Source of the DNA: Tritrichomonas foetus
Taxonomy: Eukaryota; Parabasalia; Tritrichomonadida; Tritrichomonadidae
DNA: 64,000 bases
Assembly (NCBI GenBank): GCA_001839685.1
Contig: MLAK01000239.1
Coordinates: 11,529 to 75,528, forward strand
Direction: 5' to 3'
Made by a program: the position numbers and the translations under genes. Below the pieces are notes generated by a model. It made no database searches. It was not told where the DNA came from and saw nothing but the letters and a program-made list of their open reading frames with translations. Within the stretch, counting starts at the first letter, position 1. Each line of letters begins with the position of its first letter. Below are positions 11,201 through 18,538 of this stretch, piece after piece.

Positions 11201-13049
11201 CATTTGTCATATATCGAACCGCAAATTTCATAATTTGTTCATTTGTTGGTGTGAAATATTTTGTTGCAATTGATCCATAAATATATTGGTCATAAGGAGT
11301 CCTTAAAGGAGGATTTTTTACAAATGCACAAAGTGAAGGAATCCTAAGAAATCCACTTTTTTGAGAATCATGTGGTAATCCCATCATTAAATTAATTAAA
11401 AATTTTTCTTCGTATTTTGAAAGTGAAGTTTCATGAAAATGTTCAAATATGAAATCATCAACTTCTTGAAAAGGACCGTCCGTTACTAAACAAGCAAGAA
11501 AGTCAAGCCCAGCTTCTGTTTCAACAATTAAATCAATTAGTTCATAGCCTTTCATTGTAAATAAAAATAAGTCATTAAAGTCATGAATTTTCAACGAAAT
11601 TTCAGAAAATGTTTTTATCAATTCATCATTCGCTAGGCCACTTCGAATTAAACCAACTAGATTGTCAATATATAAATGTGTGTTTGCTTTCATCATTAAT
11701 GCTACCAATAATGGAGCAATTATATAATTGGATGAATCACCATCAATCATCAAATTTGAAAATTTTTCAAAAAGAAGAGGAATATTTTCGGATTCTCTGG
11801 AAATCTGATTAATTAAAATCTCAGTTATTTGGAAGAAATTGGTATCCGAAACAAGACAAAGTTGAACTTCATCTAATTCTGGTTCAATTAAGAACTTCAG
11901 AATAATGTTATCTAATAAAGGACCGAAATCATAATCTACAATTTCCAAGAGGTCTTTTGTTGAAACACCAGTTTGAGAAAGCGGCATAACCCAACATAAA
12001 AAATCTGCTCTTGTTTCTTTCTTTGAATTTTTCAAAACATCAAATAACATACTTTGATACGAATTATCTAATTCAACCATTCGAGAAATAAATGAGTTAA
12101 ATGAAAAAACTTCTGGATCAGCAGGAATTCCACAATTGTGGATTGCTATTAATGAAGATTGAAGTAATTCAATATTTAATTCTGGGTTGTAACAAATTGC
12201 ATCAAGAGCAGCCCAAACTGCAGGCTGATCTGAAGTTGGAGCAACTAAAAGTGGTTCAAAAAAAGTTAAATTTTCACAAAATGGAGCCAAATCGCAAATA
12301 ATTGGAAATATTGATGGAAGAAAATCACCTGTATTAATTGTTTTCACAATATAAGAAAGAAATAAAAGTGAAATCGATGCATTATTTTGATCAATTTTTC
12401 CTTCATTTAAGTCATTCATCACTTTTTCAAGAAAACTAGAAATATTATTTAATTCTTTCACTTGAAAATTTGAAGCAGCTGCATTTAAAATTGTGCCTAA
12501 ATATAAGCATGCAATATCATTTTCAATGAAAATGTTTGTCCAAAGTGAAGAAAGTTGAGTTCCAGAAAACAAAAATTCTAATAAATCTGGTTTGTTTAAA
12601 CACATTTGGACAAACGAGCTTGCTGCTTCAATAATATTGTTATCATTAGTTTGTGAAATTTTAATAATTATTCGAAATAATGCAGTCTCCGTTCTGGAAG
12701 TAGACTGGTAATGTTGAACTGCGATTATTAAAAAAGAAATGGCTCTTTCTATCAGTAATTGATCGGCTGTATATAAGTCGAAGAAATGCGATAAATGACG
12801 AATTAATCTGCCGAGTTCCCCAGAAATTCCGTATTCGCTGAGCTCTCTGTCACTTTTTCCACCGAAATGTGTCATGAAAAATGCGATGCAATGGTCAGGC
12901 GAATCATCTTTTTTCAAATCGCCCACCATTTGTTTGAAATTGGTGACTTCGTTCGGAACAGAGCGGGCCGATTGACGTCTTCCTAGCGATACTGGTCCCA
13001 TGTTCAAGCTTGACACCCTTTGGTAGGCTCGATCGATCCAGCTTGTCAT
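5262..13049 (-). CDS. Giant BEACH-WD40 protein with C-terminal FYVE-like zinc finger (WDFY3/ALFY-like architecture)
   Basis: A protein of 2595 residues. Residues 1-640 are an alpha-helical, armadillo-like region. Residues 640-780 form a concanavalin-A-like domain (GYVTFSNRSVYCPLKEWHLF, then YFDGKKIGEL). More helical scaffold follows, then a Ser/Asn-rich linker near 1670-1740. A PH-BEACH domain occupies about 1740-1870. The BEACH domain, about 1895-2165, shows YLNTVAGRSFND, FPWVVGDYD and HYGSHYSYPAAVLYFLMR-type motifs. A WD40 propeller covers about 2225-2480 (for example GHISGQINLWEV). A four-pair CxxC finger lies near 2499-2540. Large BEACH proteins act in vesicle trafficking, lysosome biology and selective autophagy, and the BEACH-WD40-FYVE order is that of WDFY3/ALFY. 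The finger keeps all eight cysteines but lacks the basic RRHHCR patch that binds PI3P. The start is a true ATG with an intact, single long frame. The BEACH assignment is near certain; orthology to ALFY is inferred. Confidence 0.95.
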   Translation of the reverse strand: MTSWIDRAYQRVSSLNMGPVSLGRRQSARSVPNEVTNFKQMVGDLKKDDSPDHCIAFFMTHFGGKSDRELSEYGISGELGRLIRHLSHFFDLYTADQLLIERAISFLIIAVQHYQSTSRTETALFRIIIKISQTNDNNIIEAASSFVQMCLNKPDLLEFLFSGTQLSSLWTNIFIENDIACLYLGTILNAAASNFQVKELNNISSFLEKVMNDLNEGKIDQNNASISLLFLSYIVKTINTGDFLPSIFPIICDLAPFCENLTFFEPLLVAPTSDQPAVWAALDAICYNPELNIELLQSSLIAIHNCGIPADPEVFSFNSFISRMVELDNSYQSMLFDVLKNSKKETRADFLCWVMPLSQTGVSTKDLLEIVDYDFGPLLDNIILKFLIEPELDEVQLCLVSDTNFFQITEILINQISRESENIPLLFEKFSNLMIDGDSSNYIIAPLLVALMMKANTHLYIDNLVGLIRSGLANDELIKTFSEISLKIHDFNDLFLFTMKGYELIDLIVETEAGLDFLACLVTDGPFQEVDDFIFEHFHETSLSKYEEKFLINLMMGLPHDSQKSGFLRIPSLCAFVKNPPLRTPYDQYIYGSIATKYFTPTNEQIMKFAVRYMTNEQALAFCKDPEILPSITDPLFPHYIVYQMHPCARNCSVNYQRNACCSFWFMVNELYGKTTLAEFPGGTLDLESNGYVTFSNRSVYCPLKEWHLFSFVTTEKQNSQQKIISGYFDGKKIGELNTSGISTLKLGTDDQLLCNALWFISPFLHSSSIPLEQEEIKKMYESGPHAISQKTMNASKGVKLVPYQGILRYMHLFGGPYFIFNLLLEVQTKEHFMFYMQSAFNLFKMGLYERSKFYSSLHYIMRRKLKLFSPQVEQMFHLELESVQNEDNFDWPGLINLVGDVVLLSSSYISYQFYQQIFQVHKVCENAIPFFHILLDSFVFFDVVSEESILSKNNILDIFKLYLKYQPVLIKKVLMAILAIPHCDSDEVFYDLKDERFRDKQKLLLDFIKSDIHLYTSQISCSDSFLFAVKLDNELFINFFEFIADICISYPDYFDGSYFRKIVPHLFYFVRNEKFWMIIFSFLMNKKASSLEEYLMFNTNRNFILPIIFDLLTHLIPFEIKQNSSNSISFRVMHTLYSLIMTQSLSLVDYTSSIQNLCSLGFGEKNNIPYPFQFSKKQQPSPRRQSRTRTFRPSFESSGDNQPDYGIHNLVDMDPDIYDLLNSYLKCHPISLDQFADLEFPETELPDDISSFFDSNIVEFIVLVAAKSLAGLGHDSSAFKKALSPLTIYGADVPPSIAISMHRKVIFALLEEHLSINNDSFIILVEFLTHRVIEGWWDNTEFKHETNKYEKTGDDNEEKIIVKLFEKVLSISENYYRLQHKVFHNFIIGCISKIDEKNTELIKEMVLHFLSLPTLTSFCISNRTFANSLIYLITTHEMLTLANKSDENTFYKNLSQVYSRDYPEFSHPLNSNSGERLESIKQMRVNNSEINTTYLSHMRSIENSATANSAVVAADRLDVTRKSRSNRVIRFERKNIAHVTTVRRSFRFEMFIRMNSELVKVEHSIVKIFQASIQQERSQKLPEKYTTTTSTHPLAVPIRQVPLLFPYEANFEKVAKLPTAPVAEFQNNEINTSLSEFKTPHYGPKCLQGWDLPGHYRSQKAGIAQLFLSIYKNDESNHNNNFEYKYNFNSSSNSTIHNSSMMSSSNSTNIHSNNSNINKEHSFHSSGSISNFTKNRHNDCLNNELFKCKMLASPEPLHCVGLLTSERLIILMNATLKDYECSDSNNNNEKEIVLYNERCQLYHYPLFEGAIQGLYGPSSLFFGHVVLYIPFSLATIALQRTYIYSKNAIDIFTAYGCHFSLVVERSHSRKQILNKMKTMKNSTTRRGPGFSARLLGKSVEQISKFWTNNLLSNFDYLLYLNTVAGRSFNDFSQYPIFPWVVGDYDTYLPQKLRDLSKPMGQLSPERAQRYDEVYRESDPHYYYGSHYSYPAAVLYFLMRSEPHTLYNMCLHNGFDHPDRVFRSIQESWKSSSELNSADVKELIPEFYCCTSMFENNNHYTFPKRTDGVTIDNVELPPHITPLMFVYQMRNILESREVSDFLPKWIDLIFGYKQRGEEALKAKNLFHPLSYDNAIRNSESKEAENAVITNFGQCPSQLFTSPHPQRLPKDFITLLNSDEVRTTELRKIPMRENDKVASIYVIDEEVRALPKFSHYIGIPPKSVSITEGIFNINGQCQYIEPLFDITATATSSDGMILTVASGCGMIVNFYYSDKFSQISRSLLPGESFQTVAVSLHFALVAAASRNMLFLFDLTSGFLIRKKESENIITEILFDEVNDYIITCDSKKISLIELDFKIIAEHFIHDENEKVTALSVCDSVIWFPKPFFVTGHISGQINLWEVNIFEQSITKIPLSNPFSPGCFNNSIYNQNNYEENHFKSNHENDEFENEYENKEKKNKIVAISVFNGNRSLVCANEEGRAFVISSNCILRRVLKQNCFELCPTCHNKLVSHQTMFCSVCGIPSCKQCFSPSKAPLCKLCEYTNKHNKANIHKSGQLNPQVQMTGSLSMYRTEDNLSSFDILPIDQPCSLDSINIK

Positions 13050-13768
13050 TTATCGCGAGAAATTTATCCATAAATCGTTTCTTCTCAAAAATCCTGATGA
13101 CAATGAATACTTTCATTCAAATATTAATGAAAATATTTGAGTGAGATTGAAATTTTTATATGATTTCATTTAAAAAGTTTTCTATCGTATACAATTTTGA
13201 ATAAATTTCTTTGGAAATTTATTCAGAGAAATTGAAAAAGAAACCGTATAAATTAATCTATCATATACCAATTCAGTTTTGATAAATATGGGTTTTTTAT
13301 TTATTATTAATTATTAAATTTAATTTTAGAAATATATTCCTTCTTAAAACCTCTTAAAATATAGTATTTAATAAGATAAAAATTATATGAATAATCTGAG
13401 AATGGAACAACAAATCAAACAACTTTTGTTTTATATTCTCAATATTTTGTACAAAATTTTCATGTGAAATAGTAGTTACATCCTGTGTAGTATATACATA
13501 TCGAATTTACTTTAAATTTTATAAGAAATGTGATTCGAAAATTTATATAATCTTGTAAGATCAGATACCAATATCGAAATTACAATCAAGTTAAGATGAA
13601 AATTTTATTTTCAATATATTTTGGGATAAAACAAGATTTATCCCGAGTTAAAACGCAGAAAAAGATTAGCGGGAAAAGTTACATCTTCCCACTTTTCTCT
13701 CAATTTTGTATTATGGGTTTCAATGTGTAACTGGTCATATATTGTCACTTTTTACAACCATTTTACCA
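13050..13768. other. Divergent intergenic region, AT-rich
   Basis: This is a 719-bp gap between the BEACH gene (minus) and the DHHC gene (plus). It is very AT-rich, with T and A tracts. No gene or RNA was recognised. A TCAATTTT initiator-like motif at about 13700 lies within the open frame that runs upstream of the DHHC start. Confidence 0.4.
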
Positions 13769-14650
13769 ATGAACAAAATCACAGAGAAGCCTTTTGCATA
13801 TGCTATGATCACCGTTTATTTCTTGTTTCATATTTTAGGTTGGTTTGCTCATGGTAAAGATTGCATAAATTCAGATAATGAATTTTTATCATTTTCAGCT
13901 AAAAGCTGGATTTTCTTTTCGATAAATGCAGCAATAGCATATTTTTCAGCAGCATTTTCTGATCCTGGCTTTTTGACAGAAGATTGGAATAAAAATCATC
14001 CAAATGAAAAATTCACATCAACCAATCAGGAAGATGAAAAGCTTTTCTGTGATAAATGTAAAATAACTCGACCTCCTCGAGCGCATCATTGCAAAGAATG
14101 CAAGAAATGCGTCATTTTATTCGATCATCATTGTGTTTTTGTTGATAATTGCATTGGATATCGAACACTTCGACCTTATTTGGTTTTTTTGATTACTTTT
14201 CCACTGGATGGAATTTTTGGATGTTTAATGATGATTACCAATATGAATTACCATCCTGGTAAGCATGCATTCAAAGCATTAGTTTTTGCTTTTTCGCTTT
14301 TATATTATTTCGCTTTTTTACTTGTTGATTTTTATCAGTTATATATTTTAATTTCGAATTTAATCATTAATTCAACTGAAGTTGAAAATGAAAGAGACAA
14401 ATCACAGAAGCCTGATTATGATTTAATGTGCGTTGATCAGGTTCCTGAGTTTGATACAAATTCAATCATTAAAAACTTGAAAATGAGATTAGGAAACAAC
14501 CCTTTTCTTTGGCTTTTCCCGTATGCATACAATGATTTGCCAATACTCTATCCGAAAAATAAGAAATTTGTTCCTTATTCCCAAGTGAAAGTAAGAAAAA
14601 CGCATTCCATGAATCAAAATGACATAGAAAAAGCCAATCGCAGAAAATAG
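13769..14650 (+). CDS. DHHC-type protein S-palmitoyltransferase
   Basis: A membrane enzyme that transfers palmitate from CoA to protein cysteines. It has about 293 residues. Two membrane segments precede a cysteine-rich domain at about residues 92-138 containing FCDKCKITRPPRAHHC, CKECKKCV and the catalytic DHHC (D119-C122), followed by VDNCIGYRTLRPY. Two further membrane segments follow, giving the usual four-TM topology with the catalytic loop in the cytosol. The frame is open upstream to 13706 but starts there with TTG, so the ATG at 13769 is used. A hydrophobic stretch precedes that ATG, so a slightly longer product cannot be excluded. The tail after about residue 205 is polar and basic. 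Likely substrates are not evident. The Cys-rich juxtamembrane tails of the surface proteins in this window are the kind of site such enzymes modify, which is inference only. Confidence 0.93.
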   Translation: MNKITEKPFAYAMITVYFLFHILGWFAHGKDCINSDNEFLSFSAKSWIFFSINAAIAYFSAAFSDPGFLTEDWNKNHPNEKFTSTNQEDEKLFCDKCKITRPPRAHHCKECKKCVILFDHHCVFVDNCIGYRTLRPYLVFLITFPLDGIFGCLMMITNMNYHPGKHAFKALVFAFSLLYYFAFLLVDFYQLYILISNLIINSTEVENERDKSQKPDYDLMCVDQVPEFDTNSIIKNLKMRLGNNPFLWLFPYAYNDLPILYPKNKKFVPYSQVKVRKTHSMNQNDIEKANRRK

Positions 14651-14930
14651 CTGTATCTGTTCTTTAATAATAATTGTATTTATAAACATACATTGTAACT
14701 TTTAGTAACTCTATTTAAATGCCATATTATAAAAAAGCAATTGTTATTCTCATTGAAAATTCGCAAAAGAATTTGAATGAATTAATTTTTTTCTTCCACG
14801 AAGTTAAAGTAGTTTAACAGAAAAAATAGGAATTCATAAAAAATAGGAAAGCGTGTATATTCGAATAGCAACACCATTTATTTCATCACAATAATTAGAC
14901 TAAAAAAATACAAATAGAAAAAAGCTTTGA

Positions 14931-16103
14931 TTAAATGCTTAATTGCAGCATATCAAACATATCATCGCGTAGATGCAATACTCCAAGTGCAATTCCTATC
15001 GAAAATATAGAAATTGGAGGTGGGTCAATCAGTGGAGCGCCAAGAGTCATCACCAATTCTTTTTTATTTTCTCGATAAAACAAAGCAAAAGAATGCAAAC
15101 AAGGAACCATAAACAAACCATATTCATTTACGTATCCATCTGAAGTTGTCACAGTCAATCCATCCGGCTTCACATGAAAAACAAACCACCATTTCCTCTC
15201 TAAATCGCATACATAAATAAAAGTATATTCAACTTCTTTTCTTCCGCCAATAAAAAATGCAAAATTTTCAACAAGCACCATTTGTGCATTCAATATGTCT
15301 GGTGGAGGTTCAGCACCTTTAGTTTTAATAGAAAAACATAATTCTTTTTCTAAATCGATACAAAGTAACTCAGGTGATCTTGATCCACCATATGAATACA
15401 CCATTCCTTTATAAAGCACGCAATTTGCAGCAGTTCTTCCAGTGATATCTTGCTTAACCTGTCGCCAAGTTCCATGAACATTATTTGAATTATTATTAGA
15501 ATCATATTTGATATCGAAAATATTCAATTCTGTTGGAAAGTTTCCAGTATAATAGCCACCCCATACATATATTTTATCATTTTGAATGCTCATTATGGGC
15601 GTGGAACGTGGTGATGGCTCAATTCCATCAAACTGGAGAATTGTAACTTTTCCAGTATATATATCAATTGTGTGCAAGTTTGAAAAATAGTTTGGATCAC
15701 GAAAACCACCAAAAACATAAATCAAGTCTTTATACAAAAAGGCACGAGCTCCTGAACGTGGTTCTATATAATCACCAGATAATCTCAATTGATGCCAAGT
15801 ATTATTCTCAACATCAAGACGCCAAACATCATTTAATGCATTTCCATTTCGATCAATTCCATATCCAATATACGCATTCTGGTTTTCTTTATCGTAAACG
15901 CAAAATTGCCCACTCCTTGAGGGGGGATTTAAACAATTTGGGATGTTAAGTGACCAAATACCGTAAAAAGCTGATCGAATATATAATGTTCGATGAGTTG
16001 CCGATTTTAATGATTCAAAATGTCCGCTTCTGTAATTAGATACCAGCGTGAGATGTGGGTTTGCCACTGACTTCGCAGAAGCGGCGCTCCCTCCATTCCC
16101 CAT
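14931..16103 (-). CDS. Kelch-repeat protein with predicted N-myristoylation signal
   Basis: A 390-residue protein made of kelch-type beta-propeller blades. Visible GG dipeptide blades are YVFGGFRDPN, YVWGGYYTGN, YSYGGSRSPE and FFIGGRKEVE, each followed by a hydrophobic strand. The N-terminus MGNGGSAAS has Gly at position 2 and Ser at position 6, the classic N-myristoyltransferase context, so the protein is probably membrane-attached. The last third holds a block shared with the kelch paralogue at 18539-20185: WWFVFHV-PD, then G-FMVP and HSF, LG-P--DPP, and LR-DM-D near the C-terminus. This block looks like a family-specific domain rather than another generic blade. The start is an ATG with no in-frame upstream alternative. 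Kelch propellers usually bind other proteins; the partner is unknown. Confidence 0.85.
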   Translation of the reverse strand: MGNGGSAASAKSVANPHLTLVSNYRSGHFESLKSATHRTLYIRSAFYGIWSLNIPNCLNPPSRSGQFCVYDKENQNAYIGYGIDRNGNALNDVWRLDVENNTWHQLRLSGDYIEPRSGARAFLYKDLIYVFGGFRDPNYFSNLHTIDIYTGKVTILQFDGIEPSPRSTPIMSIQNDKIYVWGGYYTGNFPTELNIFDIKYDSNNNSNNVHGTWRQVKQDITGRTAANCVLYKGMVYSYGGSRSPELLCIDLEKELCFSIKTKGAEPPPDILNAQMVLVENFAFFIGGRKEVEYTFIYVCDLERKWWFVFHVKPDGLTVTTSDGYVNEYGLFMVPCLHSFALFYRENKKELVMTLGAPLIDPPPISIFSIGIALGVLHLRDDMFDMLQLSI

Positions 16104-16686
16104 TTATTTCTGAGTTATCGTTTTTGTGACAGTAACTTTTTCAATAGTTTTCGCCCGTTTAGAATCTTGATTTTGAATGATATTTGTACAAGATTTCAAT
16201 GTGTATTCAAACTTATAAATCACTTTTTAAAACGGCACACTTAATGTTTTGTTAATCTGCAATATCAAATACATTATTGCATTAAATAAATTATGAGATA
16301 TGTTATTGATAAGATGCATTATTGATGAGATATAACATGTGAATTAGTTCATCAAAGTGATTAACGAGCTAAAATATGGAATATAAACATCGTATAAAGA
16401 TCGCATTTTGACCCAAGATTGATCTCATTTTTTTATATGATGTGCAGGTAACTTTCACTAGAATAAATATGCTATTTTTAAGGAATTTCTACCAAGCATT
16501 TTCGAAAAAAGCCCTTTTTTATTCGAAAAATTGAAATTGTAAAAAGTGTTTTTCAGAAAGCTCCACTAGAGTTTTTTAAAAAATTAATTTATTTTTTATA
16601 TTCATATTATAAAGCTAATAACATAGTAATATTATTTTAACAATAAAGCGAATTTTCAAAAATGATGTTGTTTTTGGCAGGATTTT
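16104..16686. other. Intergenic region upstream of the kelch gene
   Basis: No gene is recognised. A short motif at about 16388-16406 (CGTATAAAGATCGC) recurs at about 17588 and, in part and inverted, near 18466. Confidence 0.35.
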
Positions 16687-16963
16687 TTTTCCTATGAGTT
16701 TTGTTTTTTGACACTAAAAATGGGTAAATGTGATGTGACTTTGCGGGCCCCTTCGACTCATTCGGCCATTGGAAGAGGTGCTGCCACGTGACCACAGCTT
16801 CGGATCGCTTCGCTCCCTCCGCTGTGTTCACGTGGCGCACCTCCTCCATGTCGAAGTGACCCAAAGAACCAGCAAAGTTCACATCACATTTACCCATTAG
16901 GTTTTTTCCACTTTTGACCTTTATTTGACCTTTCACTTCACATTTACAAAACTCATAGGAAAA
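16687..16963. mobile_element. Foldback/MITE-like nested palindromic element, about 277 bp
   Basis: This is a GC-richer island in AT-rich DNA with three nested inverted repeats. The outermost arms are a perfect 18-bp inverted repeat (16687-16704 and 16946-16963, beginning TTTTCCTATGAG). The next arms are a perfect 20-bp repeat (16719-16738 and 16879-16898, containing GGGTAAATGTGATG). The inner arms (16771-16798 and 16821-16847) match at about 25 of 28 positions around a loop of about 22 bp. No transposase is encoded. A minus-strand open frame of 123 codons (16637-17008) spans the whole element, but it reads through both arms and is probably not a gene. I see no convincing target-site duplication. 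It is best described as a non-autonomous foldback element; a regulatory or RNA hairpin locus is the alternative. Confidence 0.65.
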
Positions 16964-17077
16964 TAAATCTCTGCCTTGTTTTTTTAGAAGAATTGAATAC
17001 GTATTCAAAAAGTTAGAATTCTAATATTGAATTTTACTTATTCCATTATTCAGTATTGTTTGTGATAATTAAAAGTA

Positions 17078-17745
17078 TCATTCAAGAAGATATATTATAG
17101 CATCAATAGCTTCCGATTTTAGGTATTTCTGGAGGTTTACAATCGATTGCATTCCAGAATCATTATATTCCATCCACATTTTTTCTCTTAAAATCACTTT
17201 GTAATGGAAATTTGAATAGAGTAATATACCAAATAAATGATATTTATTCAAATTCCATCTCAAAATATTGTAGGGTTTTATCTTTGGAATTCCAGATCCA
17301 ACTCTTCACGAAGAACTAAAAAATAAGGCATTCGAGCAATCATATCGATTGTTCGANCACAGGAATAATTCAAAAGAATATCAGGTTGAAAGTAATCTTT
17401 CAATGCTTCTTCAATAGTTTCACTTGAATCGACTGATATCGTCAATGAGGTGAAATCATTGTTCGTAGTTTGAATAAAGCCGCATTGGCATGTTTTTACA
17501 TTTTCACTTTTTCCAAAAAACAATAAATCAAAATTTAAATTATCATAATTAACAAGAGTTTTTGTTAGTCTTCTTATCATAAAATCACAACGTATAAAGA
17601 TCGCCTTTTGAATTCGAGCCGATAGAAAATGTAATAATTTTTGTAGAATAGAATATAAGAGGTAAATATAAAAAAAATGCCACTGAGAGCAAGAAATTCT
17701 ATCATTTTTTTTGATGATTAATTTTATAAAACGCAACTTTTTCAA
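17078..17745 (-). pseudogene. Ubiquitin-specific protease (USP) relic, truncated and frameshifted
   Basis: Two minus-strand pieces together resemble the C-terminal half of a USP/UCH catalytic domain. The upstream piece (17745-17278) has LLFFGKSENVKTCQCGF, then SSETIEEALKDYF and ARMPYFLVLRE, which matches the Cys-finger and the approach to the active site in USPs. The downstream piece (17263-17078) has NKYHLFGILLYSN, then HYKVILREKMWMEYNDS, which resembles the His-box region ending in (Y/F)NDS. A shift of frame near 17278-17300 joins them through PKIKPYNILRWNL. The N-terminal Cys box is absent, and there is an ambiguous base (N) at 17357. The piece is therefore likely inactive. The sequence ambiguity leaves open that part of the damage is an assembly artefact. 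Confidence 0.6.
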
Positions 17746-18538
17746 TACATATTCAGTCGATATTTCAATGAAAAAAAACTTATTTTCATGAAAATTTTTA
17801 TATTCTTTAAAAGGCTAAAATGTCATATTAATGAAGAATTTCCATTTGAAAATAAATACACATATATGTTACAATATTTTTCTTTAATAAATATGTGTCA
17901 ATCAAGAATTACAATTTTTTTTAGGAATATTTATAAAAAAGTATTAGCATCAAAAAAATGTCATTGATATATTTTAAATTATATATAGTTACATCCACAT
18001 AAAAAATTAATAAAAAATATCTATTAGATTTTGTTTAAATGCAAAAAATTACAAAAACTCTTTGGTGTGCAGAACGGCCTATTCATTTTTTTCTTAATTT
18101 TACTAGATAAAAGTGAATTGTATCAAAAATAATTAGGATTTGGGGTTATAGATCCTGAAAAATTGAAAAACCACGGTTTTAGAAATTATTATTTTTTCAA
18201 CCCTTTAAAATCATTTAAACTTCAAATTAATTATATATTCATGATATTTAAATATAATTAAGATTATACTATGAAATTTAAATCAAATTAATAATTTTTT
18301 ACTGACAAAAAATAAAATATCATTTTTCGAAATTGCCAAGTGACCATGCTGCTGAACAGTTTAATAATAATATATCGATAGTTTATCTAGTATGTAATGA
18401 TGCAGTGTTTTTCTTTTTTCGAGAAACNTATCCTGTCTGAAGAAAAAGTTGATTCAAAATATCTTTATACGATGTGAATATAATAAAAAGTTTCACATAA
18501 AAAAGATTTAATAAAAACATAAAAAAACATTATAACAT
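17746..18538. other. AT-rich intergenic region
   Basis: No gene is recognised in these 793 bp. One ambiguous base lies at about 18428. Long A/T tracts dominate. Confidence 0.35.

Noticed and set aside
16637..17008. A 123-codon minus-strand frame as a gene
   Set aside because: It reads through both arms of the palindromic element. Such symmetrical DNA gives open frames on both strands, and no domain is recognised.
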